From: Guillardia theta CCMP2712 | Lineage: Eukaryota > Cryptophyceae > Pyrenomonadales > Geminigeraceae | DNA length: 20,367 nt | NCBI RefSeq assembly: GCF_000315625.1 | Contig: NW_005434550.1 | Location: 187,627 to 207,993, forward strand | Direction of reading: 5' to 3' | Part shown: positions 20,352 to 20,367 of the stretch, piece by piece | How the letters are laid out: each line of letters opens with the position of its first letter | Position numbering within the stretch: position 1 is the first letter of the stretch | The notes under the pieces: generated by a model | What the model was told of the DNA's origin: nothing | Database searches by the model: none | The model's input: only the letters and a program-made list of their open reading frames with translations | Translations under genes and position numbers: made by a program

Positions 20352-20367
20352 TTACGCGTAGGACGGG

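Noticed and set aside
1-20367. tRNA, rRNA, CRISPR or bacterial operon signals
   Set aside because: None were seen. The intron-rich gene structure indicates a eukaryotic nuclear genome.

Overview
The window looks like nuclear DNA from a compact, intron-rich unicellular eukaryote. Most splice junctions I could trace are GT-AG introns of roughly 40-80 nt with phases that restore the frame. Intergenic DNA is sparse, and CT-rich, (GGGA)n and minisatellite tracts are common. A cryptophyte alga such as Guillardia theta fits best, but this is inferred from gene style and not from any marker gene. No rRNA, tRNA, CRISPR array or bacterial-type signal was seen.

Layout. (1) 137-430 (+): the last two exons of a gene that enters from the left edge. 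(2) 579-9707 (-): a very large gene, modelled with 11 exons and 2773 codons plus stop. It encodes two successive six-helix voltage-gated-type cation channel modules, each followed by a CNBD-like domain and an ankyrin array. A third CNBD-like domain lies in the linker. Both pore loops depart from the GYG potassium filter, and all three CNBD-like folds lack the usual phosphate-binding arginine. (3) 9708-11228: a divergent intergenic region with CT-rich tracts, small palindromes, a possible decayed inverted-repeat element and a G-rich tract. (4) 11229-15009 (+): a 13-exon gene for a 1055-residue charged coiled-coil and Ser/acid-rich protein of unknown function. (5) 14931-15709 (-): a probable small gene whose 3' end overlaps the tail of the previous gene. 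(6) 15718-19291 (-): a P-loop NTPase gene with a signal-like N-terminus and a tandem helical repeat linker. One repeat unit carries a +1 frameshift, so the gene is either broken or misassembled. It recalls Crinkler/RHS-type or other STAND-like NTPases, but the family is not certain. (7) 19392-19845: a 28-bp minisatellite of 16 units, each carrying a fused 3' and 5' splice-site-like motif. (8) 19846-20367: no gene seen, ending in a (GGGA)n microsatellite.

The genes do not form an obvious pathway. The channel gene and the coiled-coil gene are head-to-head and may share a regulatory region. The items most worth following are the double-channel polyprotein, the splice-site-like minisatellite, and the repeat-bearing NTPase with its disrupted repeat unit.
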